Positions 7,760 through 17,872 are shown, counted from the first letter of the stretch. The stretch: DNA of 64,000 nucleotides from Duganella sp. CF458 (GCF_900113115.1 NZ_FOOF01000005.1:248001-312000), one strand, 5' to 3'. Notes: generated by a model not told the origin, from the letters alone. Numbers and translations are program-made.

Positions 7760-8808
7760 CAAGCGGCGACTTGCACGCGCGGATCGCCGGCGGCCATTTC
7801 GCCGATGACGGCGGCGTGTTCGAAGCCGTGGGTCCGGAACAGGGCCAGCACTTCGTCGACGCTCGATGGGGCGCAGGATACCAGCAGGCCGCCGGAGGTC
7901 TGCGGGTCGGTCAGCAGGGTGTGCTGGGGCTGGCTGATGTTTGGCGACAGCAGCACGTCCTTGCCGTAAGCGTCCCAGTTGCGGCCGGAAGCGCCGGTGA
8001 AGAAGCCGTCGTGTGCCAGTTTTTCAACGCCCGGCAACAGCGGGATCTGCGACATGTTCAACTTGGCGGTCAGCTTGGCGCCGCGCGCCAGTTCCAGCAA
8101 GTGGCCCAGCAGGCCAAACCCGGTGACGTCGGTCAGCGCATGCACGCCCGGCAGCTCCGACAGGGCCTTGCCCGGCTTGTTCAATTTGGTGGTGTTGTCG
8201 ATCATGGCCTTGTAGCCCTCGTCGCCCAGCACGCCTTTTTTCAGCGCGGCGGACAGCACGCCCACGCCCAATGGCTTGCCCAGCACCAGCACGTCGCCGG
8301 CCTTGGCGTCGGCGTTGCGCTTCACTTTCGATGGATGCACCAGGCCCAGTACCACCAGGCCGTAGATCGGTTCGACGGAGTCGATGGTGTGGCCGCCCGC
8401 GATCGGAATGCCGGCTTCGTGACAGATCGATTCGCCGCCTTTGATGATCTTGCCGATCACTTCGATCGGCAGTTTGTTGACCGGCATGCCGACCAGGGCC
8501 AGCGCCATGATCGGGGTGCCGCCCATGGCGTACACGTCGGAGATGGCGTTGGTGGCGGCGATGCGGCCAAAGTCGAACGGATCGTCGACGATCGGCATGA
8601 AGAAGTCGGTGGTGGCGATCAGTGCCTGTTCTTCGTTCAGCTTGTAGACCGCGGCATCGTCGGCGGTTTCGATACCGACCATCAGTTCCTTCGGCACCGG
8701 AAAGCCGTTGGTGTTCTTCAGGATCTCGGACAGCACGCCGGGCGCGATCTTGCAGCCGCAGCCGCCGCCGTGGGAGAAGGAGGTGAGTTTGATTGGTTCA
8801 GTGCTCAT
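7759..8808 (-). CDS. senC: Selenide, water dikinase (SelD-type), SenC of the selenoneine cluster
   Basis: 349 residues, full length for SelD. It makes selenophosphate from selenide and ATP. The N-terminal loop SHGGGCGCK carries Cys17 and Lys20, the catalytic pair of E. coli SelD; the codon for residue 17 is TGC, so this is a Cys and not a selenocysteine form. TTDFFMPIVDDPFDFGRIAA, TDVTGFGLLGH and DPQTSGGLL are all present. It lies 11 bases after senB on the same strand and overlaps the next membrane gene. No selA, selB or selC is seen nearby. In the characterised selenoneine pathway SenC supplies selenophosphate to SenB. It could also serve selenoprotein or seleno-tRNA synthesis if it is the only SelD in the genome. 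Confidence 0.88.
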   Translation of the reverse strand: MSTEPIKLTSFSHGGGCGCKIAPGVLSEILKNTNGFPVPKELMVGIETADDAAVYKLNEEQALIATTDFFMPIVDDPFDFGRIAATNAISDVYAMGGTPIMALALVGMPVNKLPIEVIGKIIKGGESICHEAGIPIAGGHTIDSVEPIYGLVVLGLVHPSKVKRNADAKAGDVLVLGKPLGVGVLSAALKKGVLGDEGYKAMIDNTTKLNKPGKALSELPGVHALTDVTGFGLLGHLLELARGAKLTAKLNMSQIPLLPGVEKLAHDGFFTGASGRNWDAYGKDVLLSPNISQPQHTLLTDPQTSGGLLVSCAPSSVDEVLALFRTHGFEHAAVIGEMAAGDPRVQVAA

Positions 8809-8819
8809 GATGGGGGCTT

Positions 8820-9791
8820 TCAGTTCGTATGGAGCAGATTATCCACCAAGTCGAGCAGGGCTGCCTGCTCGGCTTCGGGCGTGAACAATTTGGCGCGGCG
8901 CGCGCATTGGCCTTGCAGTTGCGCGTACCAGCCGGGCACGTTGATGCTTTTGTCAACAAGGGTCGCCAGCGCCTGCGCGTCACCCAGCGGGAAGTAGCCG
9001 AGGTAGTCGTCGCCCAGCATGCCGCGGTTGCCGCTGATGTCGCTGGCCAGCACGGGGACGCCGCTGGTCACAGCTTCGATGATGACGTTGGCGCCGCCTT
9101 CCATGCGCGAGCAGATGGCCATGGCGTGGGCATGTTTCAGGCGCTGGCGCGTATCGGCATGCGGCAACGGGCCAAGCCATTGATAGCGGCCCGGCCAGGC
9201 CGCGTTGGCTGCGGTGGCGGCGTCGCCCAATGCGGGATCGAGCACGCCGCCGATATGTATCAATCGCGCGGTGCGGGCGGTGAGGTACGAGGCGGCCAAC
9301 ATGAAGGTACGCGGATCTTTTTCCTCGCGCAGGTGGCCGACCATCAGGATTTCGTGGTGGTGCGGGGCGGATGCGCGAGTCGCAGGCTGCAGCGCGGGAG
9401 CGGATTGATAGATGACGCGGGCTTTGCTGCGCAGATGGGGCGGCAGCTCGGACAAGCCGGCCGGTTGCAACAGGACCAGCGCAGTGGCGCGCTCCAGCGA
9501 AGCTTGCGCGTCGGCGTCGCTGCGGATGTCGCGATACAGGTCGGTGCCGGTCAGCACCAGGATCGCTGGACGGTCGGGATGCGCGGCGCAGAAGTGCGCC
9601 AGCGGCGCGGCCGAGCGGCGGGCGTGAAGCGCAATCAGCAGGTCCGGCGCCGCCGCAGCCGGCCAGTCGGAAGCGATGTCGGCCTGGTAGCGCGTGCGCA
9701 GCAATTGCGCCCAACGGCGGGCCGTTTGCCAGTTGCCGTTGTTGGCCTGTGCCAGCGCGGGGCTGACGATGCAGATTGTCTGCTTGTTCAC
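8820..9791 (-). CDS. senB: Selenosugar synthase, GT4-type glycosyltransferase SenB
   Basis: 323 residues from a GTG at 9791. The protein then begins with ICIVSPALAQANNGNWQTAR, the usual start of this family. It has a GT-B fold with a donor-side motif SRMEGGANVIIEAV near residue 245 (the E-x7-E pattern of GT4 enzymes) and VPVLASDISGNRGML following. In the pathway described for Variovorax paradoxus, SenB joins selenophosphate to a UDP-sugar and yields a selenosugar. It lies between senA (divergent, 36 bases away) and senC (11 bases downstream). No Shine-Dalgarno precedes the GTG. Sequence upstream of the GTG stays open but reads backwards through senA and is not protein-like. Confidence 0.85.
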   Translation of the reverse strand: MNKQTICIVSPALAQANNGNWQTARRWAQLLRTRYQADIASDWPAAAAPDLLIALHARRSAAPLAHFCAAHPDRPAILVLTGTDLYRDIRSDADAQASLERATALVLLQPAGLSELPPHLRSKARVIYQSAPALQPATRASAPHHHEILMVGHLREEKDPRTFMLAASYLTARTARLIHIGGVLDPALGDAATAANAAWPGRYQWLGPLPHADTRQRLKHAHAMAICSRMEGGANVIIEAVTSGVPVLASDISGNRGMLGDDYLGYFPLGDAQALATLVDKSINVPGWYAQLQGQCARRAKLFTPEAEQAALLDLVDNLLHTN

Positions 9792-9827
9792 TGGTGTAAT
9801 TCGCTCAAATATCGCTACAATCGACCC
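9792..9827. promoter_or_regulatory. 36-bp divergent senA/senB promoter region
   Basis: TACAAT at 9816-9821 is a 5/6 -10 for senA and ends 6 bases before its ATG. With no Shine-Dalgarno, the senA transcript would be leaderless. The -35 position (about 9793-9798) is poor. On the minus strand candidate -10 boxes overlap the same 36 bases. The two promoters would exclude each other or share an activator. Confidence 0.5.
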
Positions 9828-11030
9828 ATGAACGCCATCCACGCCTCGTTCCGGACCGCCCGAACACAGCAGCTTGCCGATGCATTGCAGGCTGCGCGCC
9901 ATTATACGCTGGGCCTTTTCGAATGCTTTGCCGCCGCCGGCCTGGACGCGTCGATGCGCGTGCCGCAGATGCGCATTGTCAATCCACCGTTGTGGGAGCT
10001 GGGGCATACCGCCTGGTTTGCGGAATGGTTCGTCTTGCGCGAGGCGATTTCCAGCCATCCGGCCGATGCGCTGTACATGTCCCTGTTGCGCAAGGGGGAT
10101 GACTGGTTCGATTCAAACATGGTGCCGCATCGCAGCCGCTGGAGCCTCGACCTGCCCAGCACGGGCGGCGTGAAGACCTATTGCCACGAAGTGCTGGATC
10201 GGGTCCTGGACAAGCTGTCGCGCGAGCCGAATACGGATGACGCCTTGTACCCCTACCGGCTGGCGCTGGCGCACGAGGATATGCATGGCGAGGCCTTCCT
10301 CTACACCTTGCAGACCCTGGGCTTGCAGGCACCGGCCCATTTGACCCATGATGAACGTGCATCCGGTGCGCCCGGCGATATTGCCTTCCCCGGGGGCACG
10401 TTGCAACTGGGCAGCGCGGCCGATACCGGCGGCTTCATCTTCGATAACGAAAAGTTCGCGCATCCTTGCCATGTGGCGCCATTCCGCATGGACGCGACGC
10501 TGGTGACCAATGCGCAGTACGCCGACTTTGTGGAAGACGGCGGCTATGAACGGCGCGAGTTCTGGAGCAATTCCGGCGCCGAGTGGCTGTTGCGGCAGGA
10601 GCGTTCGGCGCCGCGCTACTGGCGCCGCGACAATGGGCAGTGGCGCACCATGCGCTTCGGCAGGCTCACCACGCTGGCGGCGCACGAGCCGGTTCGGCAT
10701 GTGTCCCTGTACGAGGCGCAGGCTTACTGCGCCTGGGCCAATCGCAGGCTGCCGACCGAAATCGAATGGGAATATGCGGCCCTGCATGGGCATCCGGCTT
10801 TCCGCTGGGGGCAGTTGTGGGAGTGGACCGCGTCGCCGTTCGAGCCTTATCCCGGCTTTACAAGCGACCGCTATCGCGAGTATTCGGCGCCCTGGTTCAG
10901 CACCCACCAGGTGCTGCGCGGCGCCTCGTTTGCCACGCCTTCGCGGCTTGGCTCGGCCAAGTTCCGCAATTTCTACCTGCCGGAACGGGACGATATCTTC
11001 AACGGCTTCCGCACCTGCGCCTTTGAATGA
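9828..11030 (+). CDS. senA: Selenoneine synthase SenA (EgtB-like non-haem iron enzyme)
   Basis: 400 residues. The DinB-like half carries probable iron ligands His60 (ELGH), His149 and His153 (HEDMHGE, the HX3HXE motif at 149-155). The second half is the formylglycine-generating-enzyme fold with RLPTEIEWEYAA, EPYPGF, VLRGASFATP and a short FNGFRTCAFE end. It differs from the egtB at the window start in both halves. Together with the adjacent SenB and SenC homologues this identifies SenA, which couples hercynine with a selenosugar to form the selenoneine precursor. On sequence alone it could be read as another EgtB; the neighbours decide. Hercynine must come from an EgtD outside the window. Confidence 0.85.
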   Translation: MNAIHASFRTARTQQLADALQAARHYTLGLFECFAAAGLDASMRVPQMRIVNPPLWELGHTAWFAEWFVLREAISSHPADALYMSLLRKGDDWFDSNMVPHRSRWSLDLPSTGGVKTYCHEVLDRVLDKLSREPNTDDALYPYRLALAHEDMHGEAFLYTLQTLGLQAPAHLTHDERASGAPGDIAFPGGTLQLGSAADTGGFIFDNEKFAHPCHVAPFRMDATLVTNAQYADFVEDGGYERREFWSNSGAEWLLRQERSAPRYWRRDNGQWRTMRFGRLTTLAAHEPVRHVSLYEAQAYCAWANRRLPTEIEWEYAALHGHPAFRWGQLWEWTASPFEPYPGFTSDRYREYSAPWFSTHQVLRGASFATPSRLGSAKFRNFYLPERDDIFNGFRTCAFE

Positions 11031-11052
11031 AAAAGCCGCCCGGAGGCGGCCT
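11029..11052. terminator. Bidirectional terminator between senA and the S9 peptidase gene
   Basis: GCCGCC (11035-11040), loop CGGA, GGCGGC (11045-11050). On the minus strand the stem is followed by TTTTT (11034-11030), a strong terminator for the peptidase gene. On the plus strand the tail is only CTTGATTCTT. Confidence 0.8.
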
Positions 11053-11058
11053 TGATTC

Positions 11059-13125
11059 TTAATTCTTCTTCAGGTGATCATCCAGCCAGCCGATCACGGT
11101 GTGGTGCCACAGGATCGAGTTGGCAGGCTTCAGTACCCAGTGGTTCTCGTCCGGGAAGACCAGCAGCTTGGACTCGATGCCCTGGCGCTGCAGCGCGGTG
11201 AAGGTACCCAGCGCTTGCGCGGTCGGGATGCGGAAGTCCAGGTCGCCCTGTACCACCAGCATCGGGGTCTTCCATTTCGCCACGTGGTGCACCGGGTTGA
11301 ACTTCTCGTAGCCGTTCGGGTTGGCGTAGTAAGTGCCGCCGTTGTCCCATTCGGTGAACCACAGTTCTTCGGTGGAGTAGGCCATGCCGCGCTGGTCGAA
11401 TACGCCGTCGTGGTTGACGATGCACTTGAAGCCGTCGCTCCAGTTGCCTTCGATCCAGTTCATCATGAAGCCGCCGTAGGAAGCGCCCAGGGCGCAGGCG
11501 TTCCGGCCGTCCAGGAAGTCGTACTTGGCCACGGCTGCCGCCAGGCCTTTCTGCAGGTCTTCCAGTGGCTTGCCGCCCCAGTCGCCGCTGATCGAATCGG
11601 TGAAGCCCTGGCCGTAGCCGGTCGAACCGTGGAAGTCGATGAAGACCGAAGCGTAGCCTGCGCCGGCATACACCTGCGGGTTCCAGCGGTAGCTCCAGCT
11701 ATTGCCGAAGCTGCCCTGCGGGCCGCCGTGCACCAGGAAGGCGACCGGGTATTTCTTGCCCGGTTCGTAGTTCCAAGGCTTCATCACGTGGCCGTACACG
11801 GTTTCGCCGTTCGCGCCTTTGAAGGAGAACTGTTCGTACTCCGCCATCTTCACGTCTTTCAGGCGATCGGCATTGGCCCAGGTCAGTTGCATGCCTTTCT
11901 GTTCGGCGCCTTCGGTTTTCAGCTTGACCAGTTGCGCGCCGCCGCCCAGGGAAGCCGCGGCAGAAATCACCGTGTCTTTCTGCACGTCGAACTCGCCGGC
12001 ATAGCCCTTGCCTGTCAGAGCAGTGACCTTGCCGGATGCGGCATCGATCGAGAACAGGCGGTGGTTGCCGATATCGTCGGCATTGGCCAGCAGGGCCTTG
12101 CCGTCAGGACGCCATTTGTAGTCGGCGATTGAGCGGTCCCATTCCTGTGCCAGCACGCGCTTCTTGCCGGTGGCGACATCCATCAGCACCATATGGAAGC
12201 GATCGGCTTCAAAGCCCGGGCGCTCCATCATCAGGTAGGCGAGGGTCTTGCCGTCCGGCGAGAAGGATGGTTTGGCGTCCCATGCCGGGTTTTCGGCGGT
12301 CAGGTTGCGCGGGGCGCCGCCGCCGGCTGCAGGCACTTCATACAGGTCGAAGTTGGTGGACCACGATTCAGCCTTGCCGGCCACGCGTGCCGAGAACACG
12401 ACCTTCTGGCCGTCCGGCGAGAACTGGTAGTCGGCGTTGTCGCCGAAAGGCTTGGAGTGCACGTCGCCGTCCAGCGAGCCGCTCAGGCTGACCGGTGCGC
12501 CGGCCTTGCCGCTTGCGTCGAGCGGTGCCGAATACAGCACGTTGCGGCGGCCGTCGGCCCAGGCATCCCAGTGGCGCACGAACATTTCGCTGTACAGCAT
12601 GCCGGTAGCCTTGTTCTTGGACTTGTCGTCCAGGCGCTTCTTGGTGCAGGCCAGGTCGGGGCAATCGCGGAACACTTCGAAGGCCAGCGCCAGGCGGTCA
12701 CCTTTCGGCGACAGGCGGAAGCTCTCGACGCCCAGCGGGTAATCGGTGATGCGCACCGCTTCGCCGCCGGCGTTCATCGGCAGGCGCCATACTTGCGCGG
12801 AACCGGAACGGCCGCTGACGAAGTACACGGCATCGCCGGAGTGGGACCATTGCGGCTGGCTGCTGCTGGCGTCGTGCTGGGTCAGTTGGACCGGGGCCGG
12901 CTTGGCGGCCTTCAGGTCGATCATCCACAGTTGCGTGATGCCGCGGTTCTTTTCCATATTGGTGGCGCGGACGGTGTACACCACGCGGCTTGCATCCGGC
13001 GACAGCACAGGGCTGCCAACACGGTCCATGCTTGCCAGGTCTTCGATGGTCAGGCCGCGCGGGGCGGCGGCGGCATTGGTGGCCGCTGCGATGGCGGCGC
13101 CCAGTACCAGCAGGCGTAAGGTCAT
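11059..13125 (-). CDS. Secreted S9 family prolyl oligopeptidase (acylaminoacyl-peptidase/DPP-like)
   Basis: 688 residues from the ATG at 13125, preceded by GGAGA. Residues 1-21 form a signal peptide (LLVLGAAIAAATNAAAA), so the enzyme is periplasmic or exported. The N-terminal beta-propeller (about 25-420) contains repeated segments of the SPDG type (QFSPDGQKVVFSA, SFSPDGKTLAYL). The C-terminal alpha/beta hydrolase has the nucleophile in GASYGGFM, an acidic residue in GDLDFRIP and the histidine in DENHW. HGGPQGSFGNSW and FHGSTGYGQGF are typical of S9C peptidases. The frame stays open upstream, but that part is antisense to the divergent DUF885 gene and is not used. A terminator follows directly. 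Confidence 0.93.
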   Translation of the reverse strand: MTLRLLVLGAAIAAATNAAAAPRGLTIEDLASMDRVGSPVLSPDASRVVYTVRATNMEKNRGITQLWMIDLKAAKPAPVQLTQHDASSSQPQWSHSGDAVYFVSGRSGSAQVWRLPMNAGGEAVRITDYPLGVESFRLSPKGDRLALAFEVFRDCPDLACTKKRLDDKSKNKATGMLYSEMFVRHWDAWADGRRNVLYSAPLDASGKAGAPVSLSGSLDGDVHSKPFGDNADYQFSPDGQKVVFSARVAGKAESWSTNFDLYEVPAAGGGAPRNLTAENPAWDAKPSFSPDGKTLAYLMMERPGFEADRFHMVLMDVATGKKRVLAQEWDRSIADYKWRPDGKALLANADDIGNHRLFSIDAASGKVTALTGKGYAGEFDVQKDTVISAAASLGGGAQLVKLKTEGAEQKGMQLTWANADRLKDVKMAEYEQFSFKGANGETVYGHVMKPWNYEPGKKYPVAFLVHGGPQGSFGNSWSYRWNPQVYAGAGYASVFIDFHGSTGYGQGFTDSISGDWGGKPLEDLQKGLAAAVAKYDFLDGRNACALGASYGGFMMNWIEGNWSDGFKCIVNHDGVFDQRGMAYSTEELWFTEWDNGGTYYANPNGYEKFNPVHHVAKWKTPMLVVQGDLDFRIPTAQALGTFTALQRQGIESKLLVFPDENHWVLKPANSILWHHTVIGWLDDHLKKN

Positions 13126-13200
13126 TCGGGATCTCCGGTCTGTTATCAAATCTGCCAGCGGATGGCTGGCCAGCGGGCATGATACTGTAATATTTCGCGC

Positions 13201-15027
13201 ATGGAGATCAATACTAAGAAAATCGCGGTCTGGGGATTGACCGGCGCTACGGCTGCCTTGTGCGCCGGCGCTGTGCTGCTGACGCAAACGTGGTATTCGA
13301 AGCCGCTCAAGCTCGAATGGTTCTACATGCGCGGCTTTGCTTCGGCCGCGCTGAAAAGCCCGGAGATGATGTCGAGGCTGCACGTGCTGCCGGGCTGGCT
13401 GGATTTCTCCAGCTCGCGGCTGGACGACGAGTCGCCCCGACGCCGGCGCGAGTACTACCAGGATATGAAGGACAACCTGGCGATGCTGGACCGCTACGAC
13501 CGCAATGAGCTGGGGCGCGAAGCGCAACTGTCCTACGACACGCTGCACTATTACCTGAGCACCATGGCGGAAGGCGAACGCTTCCAGCTTCACGAATTCC
13601 CGGTCAACCAGGTGCACGGCCTGCAAAGCGCGCTGCCGGAGTTCATGAGCGACGTGCATCGCGTCGGCAATCGCAGCGAAGCCGAAAACTATATCGCCCG
13701 CCTGCAGAAGTTTCCGCGCAAGTTCGAGCAATTGGTCGAGAGCCTGCGCGCGCAGGAAGCGGCCGGCATCCTGCCACCGCAATTCCTGGTCGAGAAAGTG
13801 CTGCTGCAGATGCACGGCTTCGCCGGCCGGCCGGCGCGCGAGAACATGCTGTACACGAGCTTCAAGACCAAGCTCGATGCGATTCCGCTGGCCGACATGA
13901 ACGAAAAGGTGCGCGCCGAATTGCTGCAAGGCGTGGCCGAGGCGATCCAGGCAAGCGTCTATCCGGCTTACGCAGAATTGATTCGCCATTTCGTCGAGCT
14001 GCAGGGCCGGGTCCACGTCAACGACGGCGCCTGGTCGCTGCCAAACGGCGACGAGTATTACGCCTGGTGCGTGCGCTATCACACCTCGACCAACCTGACG
14101 CCCCAGCGCGTGCATGAGCTTGGGCTGGCCGACGTCGATCGCCTTACCGGCATCATGGACCGTTTACTGCGCCAGATCGGGCTGGAAGAGGGAAGCGTCG
14201 GCGAGCGGATGCTTCAGCTGCAGCGCGATCCGAAATATCGCTACCCGGACACCGAGGAAGGCCGCAATCAGATGCTGGCCGAATACCGCGCCATCATGAA
14301 AGAGGCGGATGAGAAGCTGGCCGGCGCATTTACTACGCACCCCAAGGCTGCGATCGAAGTGCGTCCTGCCCCCATCGAATCGGCTGCCACGGCGCCGAGC
14401 GCTTATTACATGCCGGGTGCAATCGATGGCTCGCGGCCAGGCGTATTCTACGCGAACATGCGCTCGCTGAAGGACACGCCGAAATTCGGCATGCGCAGCA
14501 CGGTCTTCCATGAAGTCATGCCAGGCCACCATTTCCAGATATCGCTGGCACAGGAGATGAAGGGTGTGCCGTTTTTCCGCCGGGTGATCGGTTTTTCGGC
14601 ATACCAGGAAGGCTGGGGCTTGTATGCGGAGCGGCTGGCTTCCGAAATGGGCCTGACGCCCGATCCGCTGGACCAGCTTGGCCGCCTGCGCGACGACATG
14701 ATGCGTGCCGCACGGCTGGTGGTCGACACCGGCATCCACTACAAGCGCTGGACGCGTGAAGAGGCCATCGAATACATGATGGAAAACGCCGGCATGGCCG
14801 AGCGGGAAGCGACTGCGGAAGTGGAGCGCTACATCGTCTCACCGGGCCAGGCGTTGGCGTACAAGGTGGGAATGTTGTCGATCCTGGGCTTGCGCGAGAA
14901 AGCGCGTGGTGAATTGGGCGACAAGTTCGACCTCAAGGAATTCCATCACGAAGTCCTGAGCCACGGCGCCTTGCCGATGACGGTACTGGAGCGCGTGGTG
15001 GACGACTGGATCGCTCTCCACAAATGA
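13201..15027 (+). CDS. DUF885 family zinc metallopeptidase-like protein, membrane-anchored
   Basis: 608 residues. A single hydrophobic helix at about 8-27 acts as an uncleaved anchor or signal. The rest is the all-helical DUF885 fold. The metal motif HEVMPGHH lies near residue 440 and a second acidic site, YQEGWGLYAE, follows about 30 residues later. SAYYMPGAIDGSRPGVFYAN precedes the motif, as in the family. Members are related to M2/M3-like peptidases, but few have known substrates. It diverges from the S9 peptidase gene with 75 bases between the starts; both are predicted exported or envelope peptidases. Its stop codon shares the first base of a family A palindrome. Confidence 0.85.
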   Translation: MEINTKKIAVWGLTGATAALCAGAVLLTQTWYSKPLKLEWFYMRGFASAALKSPEMMSRLHVLPGWLDFSSSRLDDESPRRRREYYQDMKDNLAMLDRYDRNELGREAQLSYDTLHYYLSTMAEGERFQLHEFPVNQVHGLQSALPEFMSDVHRVGNRSEAENYIARLQKFPRKFEQLVESLRAQEAAGILPPQFLVEKVLLQMHGFAGRPARENMLYTSFKTKLDAIPLADMNEKVRAELLQGVAEAIQASVYPAYAELIRHFVELQGRVHVNDGAWSLPNGDEYYAWCVRYHTSTNLTPQRVHELGLADVDRLTGIMDRLLRQIGLEEGSVGERMLQLQRDPKYRYPDTEEGRNQMLAEYRAIMKEADEKLAGAFTTHPKAAIEVRPAPIESAATAPSAYYMPGAIDGSRPGVFYANMRSLKDTPKFGMRSTVFHEVMPGHHFQISLAQEMKGVPFFRRVIGFSAYQEGWGLYAERLASEMGLTPDPLDQLGRLRDDMMRAARLVVDTGIHYKRWTREEAIEYMMENAGMAEREATAEVERYIVSPGQALAYKVGMLSILGLREKARGELGDKFDLKEFHHEVLSHGALPMTVLERVVDDWIALHK

Positions 15028-15108
15028 AAGTCGGGGTCAGCTCTGGCAATCGGACATAAATTTCGCATGCGAAATTTATGTCCGATTGCCAGAGCTGACC
15101 CCGACTTT
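15027..15108. repeat. Perfect 82-bp palindrome, dispersed repeat family A copy 2
   Basis: Arms 15027-15067 and 15068-15108 are exact reverse complements with no loop. The outer 28 bases per arm match copy 1 at 818-893 from AAAGTCGGGG through CGGACAT. The inner part differs by a 4-base insertion (AAAT) present symmetrically in both arms. It fills the whole gap between the convergent DUF885 and maeB genes and should terminate both transcripts. Confidence 0.92.
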
Positions 15109-15110
15109 AA

Positions 15111-16343
<1,233 letters not shown>

Positions 16344-16368
16344 TCTGTGCTTCTCCTTATGTTCTGCG

Positions 16369-16407
16369 AAAAACGCCCGCTACAGGCAGTGTAGCCTGTG
16401 CGGGCGT
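16369..16407 (-). terminator. Rho-independent terminator of gdhA
   Basis: An imperfect hairpin with ACGCCCGC and ACAGGC arms around TACACT is followed on the minus strand by TTTTT (16373-16369). It sits between gdhA and maeB. Confidence 0.85.
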
Positions 16408-16448
16408 ATGCTGCTGGGCGCTACGCGGGCGCCCGGCTTGATTTTTGA

Positions 16449-17732
16449 TTAAGGGTACAGGCCACGAACTTCGCGGGCAGCCAGCACGCGGGTGCAGGCC
16501 AGGATGAAGGTTGCGGTGCGCAGCGAAACCTTCTTCTCTTGCGACACTTCCCACACGGAGTTGAACGCGTCCTGCATGATGCGGGTCAGGCGTGCATTGA
16601 TTTCTTCCTCGCTCCAGAAGAAGGAGGAGAAGTCCTGCACCCATTCGAAGTAGGACACGGTCACGCCGCCGGCGTTGCACAGCACGTCCGGAACGATCAG
16701 GATGTCTTTTTCGTTCAGGATGTCGTCCGCTTCAGGAGTGGTTGGGCCGTTGGCGCCTTCCAGGATGATCTTGGTGCGGATCTGGCCTGCGTTCTTGGCG
16801 GTGATCTGCTGTTCCAGTGCCGCCGGAACCAGGATGTCGGACTCGATGCCCCAGAAGGAATCGCGGTCCTGGGTCGCTTCTGCGCCTGGGAAGCCAGCCA
16901 CGCCGCCGGTTTCGGCTACGTGCTTGTGCAGTTCAGCGACGTTCAGGCCGCCCTGGTGCACCACGGTGCCGGTGTGATCCTGCACTGCGATGATCTTGGA
17001 GCCGGCGTCCGCGAACATGTTGGCAGCGATGCCGCCCACGTTGCCGAAGCCCTGGATTGCAATGCGGGCGCCGGCAATTGCCACGCCGCGCTTTGCAGCC
17101 GCTTCACGACCGGTCACGAACACGCCGCGGCCGGTTGCTTCACGACGGCCCAGCGAGCCGCCCATCGAGATTGGCTTGCCGGTCACAACGCCGGTCGACA
17201 GGTTACCTTCGATCATGGCGTAGGAGTCCATCATCCACGCCATCACCTGTTCGTTGGTGTTGACGTCCGGCGCAGGGATATCCTTGGTCGGTCCGATGAT
17301 CAGACTGATCTCGCTGGTGTAGCGGCGGGTCAGGCGCTGCAGTTCACCTTTGGACAGGGTCTTTGGATCGACACGGATACCACCTTTTGCGCCACCGTAT
17401 GGCACGTTGACGGCGGCGTTTTTCACCGTCATCCATGCCGAAAGGGCCATTACTTCCGACAGGGTTACATCCTGATGGAAGCGTACGCCACCCTTGCCAG
17501 GGCCGCGAGACATATTGTGTTGAACGCGATAGCCTTCGTAGTGGGCGATCGTGCCGTCGTCACGTTCGATCGGAACGTCGACAACGAGGATGCGCTTAGG
17601 GCGCTTCAGGGTTTCAACCCAGCGGGACAGGCCGCCCAGGTGAGGGGTGACGCGATCAATCTGTTTCAGGTACTGGCCCCAAGGACCGAGATCTTCGGCG
17701 TTGAGGTAAGAAGGCAAGGCGTGGTTGGTCAT
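16449..17732 (-). CDS. gdhA: Glutamate dehydrogenase (Glu/Leu/Phe/Val dehydrogenase family)
   Basis: 427 residues. It interconverts glutamate and 2-oxoglutarate plus ammonia. The substrate domain (about 30-170) has the catalytic-lysine motif PYGGAKGGI and [10 protein letters not shown]. The Rossmann domain (about 200-420) has IQGFGNVGG and [13 protein letters not shown]. The length and the [11 protein letters not shown] segment fit hexameric class I/II bacterial enzymes. Cofactor preference is not certain from the sequence. The ATG has only a weak GAGCGAG upstream. A perfect 21-bp palindrome containing a LysR-type T-N11-A core lies 83-103 bases upstream, and a LysR gene is the next gene upstream on the same strand. 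Confidence 0.93.
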   Translation of the reverse strand: MTNHALPSYLNAEDLGPWGQYLKQIDRVTPHLGGLSRWVETLKRPKRILVVDVPIERDDGTIAHYEGYRVQHNMSRGPGKGGVRFHQDVTLSEVMALSAWMTVKNAAVNVPYGGAKGGIRVDPKTLSKGELQRLTRRYTSEISLIIGPTKDIPAPDVNTNEQVMAWMMDSYAMIEGNLSTGVVTGKPISMGGSLGRREATGRGVFVTGREAAAKRGVAIAGARIAIQGFGNVGGIAANMFADAGSKIIAVQDHTGTVVHQGGLNVAELHKHVAETGGVAGFPGAEATQDRDSFWGIESDILVPAALEQQITAKNAGQIRTKIILEGANGPTTPEADDILNEKDILIVPDVLCNAGGVTVSYFEWVQDFSSFFWSEEEINARLTRIMQDAFNSVWEVSQEKKVSLRTATFILACTRVLAAREVRGLYP

Positions 17733-17814
17733 TGTGTGACTCGCTCAGTTGTTCGGTAACGCGGCGAATCTTATTCCTGTGCAATTCGGCAGGCCAATGC
17801 CGAGTGCGCATCCG

Positions 17815-17835
17815 GTTATGCAAAATTTGCATAAC
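17815..17835. promoter_or_regulatory. Perfect 21-bp operator-like palindrome upstream of gdhA
   Basis: GTTATGCAAA at 17815-17824, one central base, TTTGCATAAC at 17826-17835. The inner TGCAAAATTTGCA has the T-N11-A spacing of LysR-type regulator boxes. It is A/T-rich within GC-rich surroundings and has no T-run terminator features. Confidence 0.6.
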
Positions 17836-17872
17836 GTGTCGGAATGGCATGTGATTGAACTAAAACTACAGG

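Noticed and set aside
11059..14115. S9 peptidase read as a 1018-residue protein with an N-terminal extension
   Set aside because: The extra 330 codons are antisense to the DUF885 gene; the ATG at 13125 has a ribosome site and starts a proper signal peptide.
16405..16440. Second GC hairpin near the gdhA end (GGGCGC...GGCGCCC)
   Set aside because: Its T-rich side points along the plus strand, where no gene ends; the main minus-strand terminator at 16369-16407 suffices.
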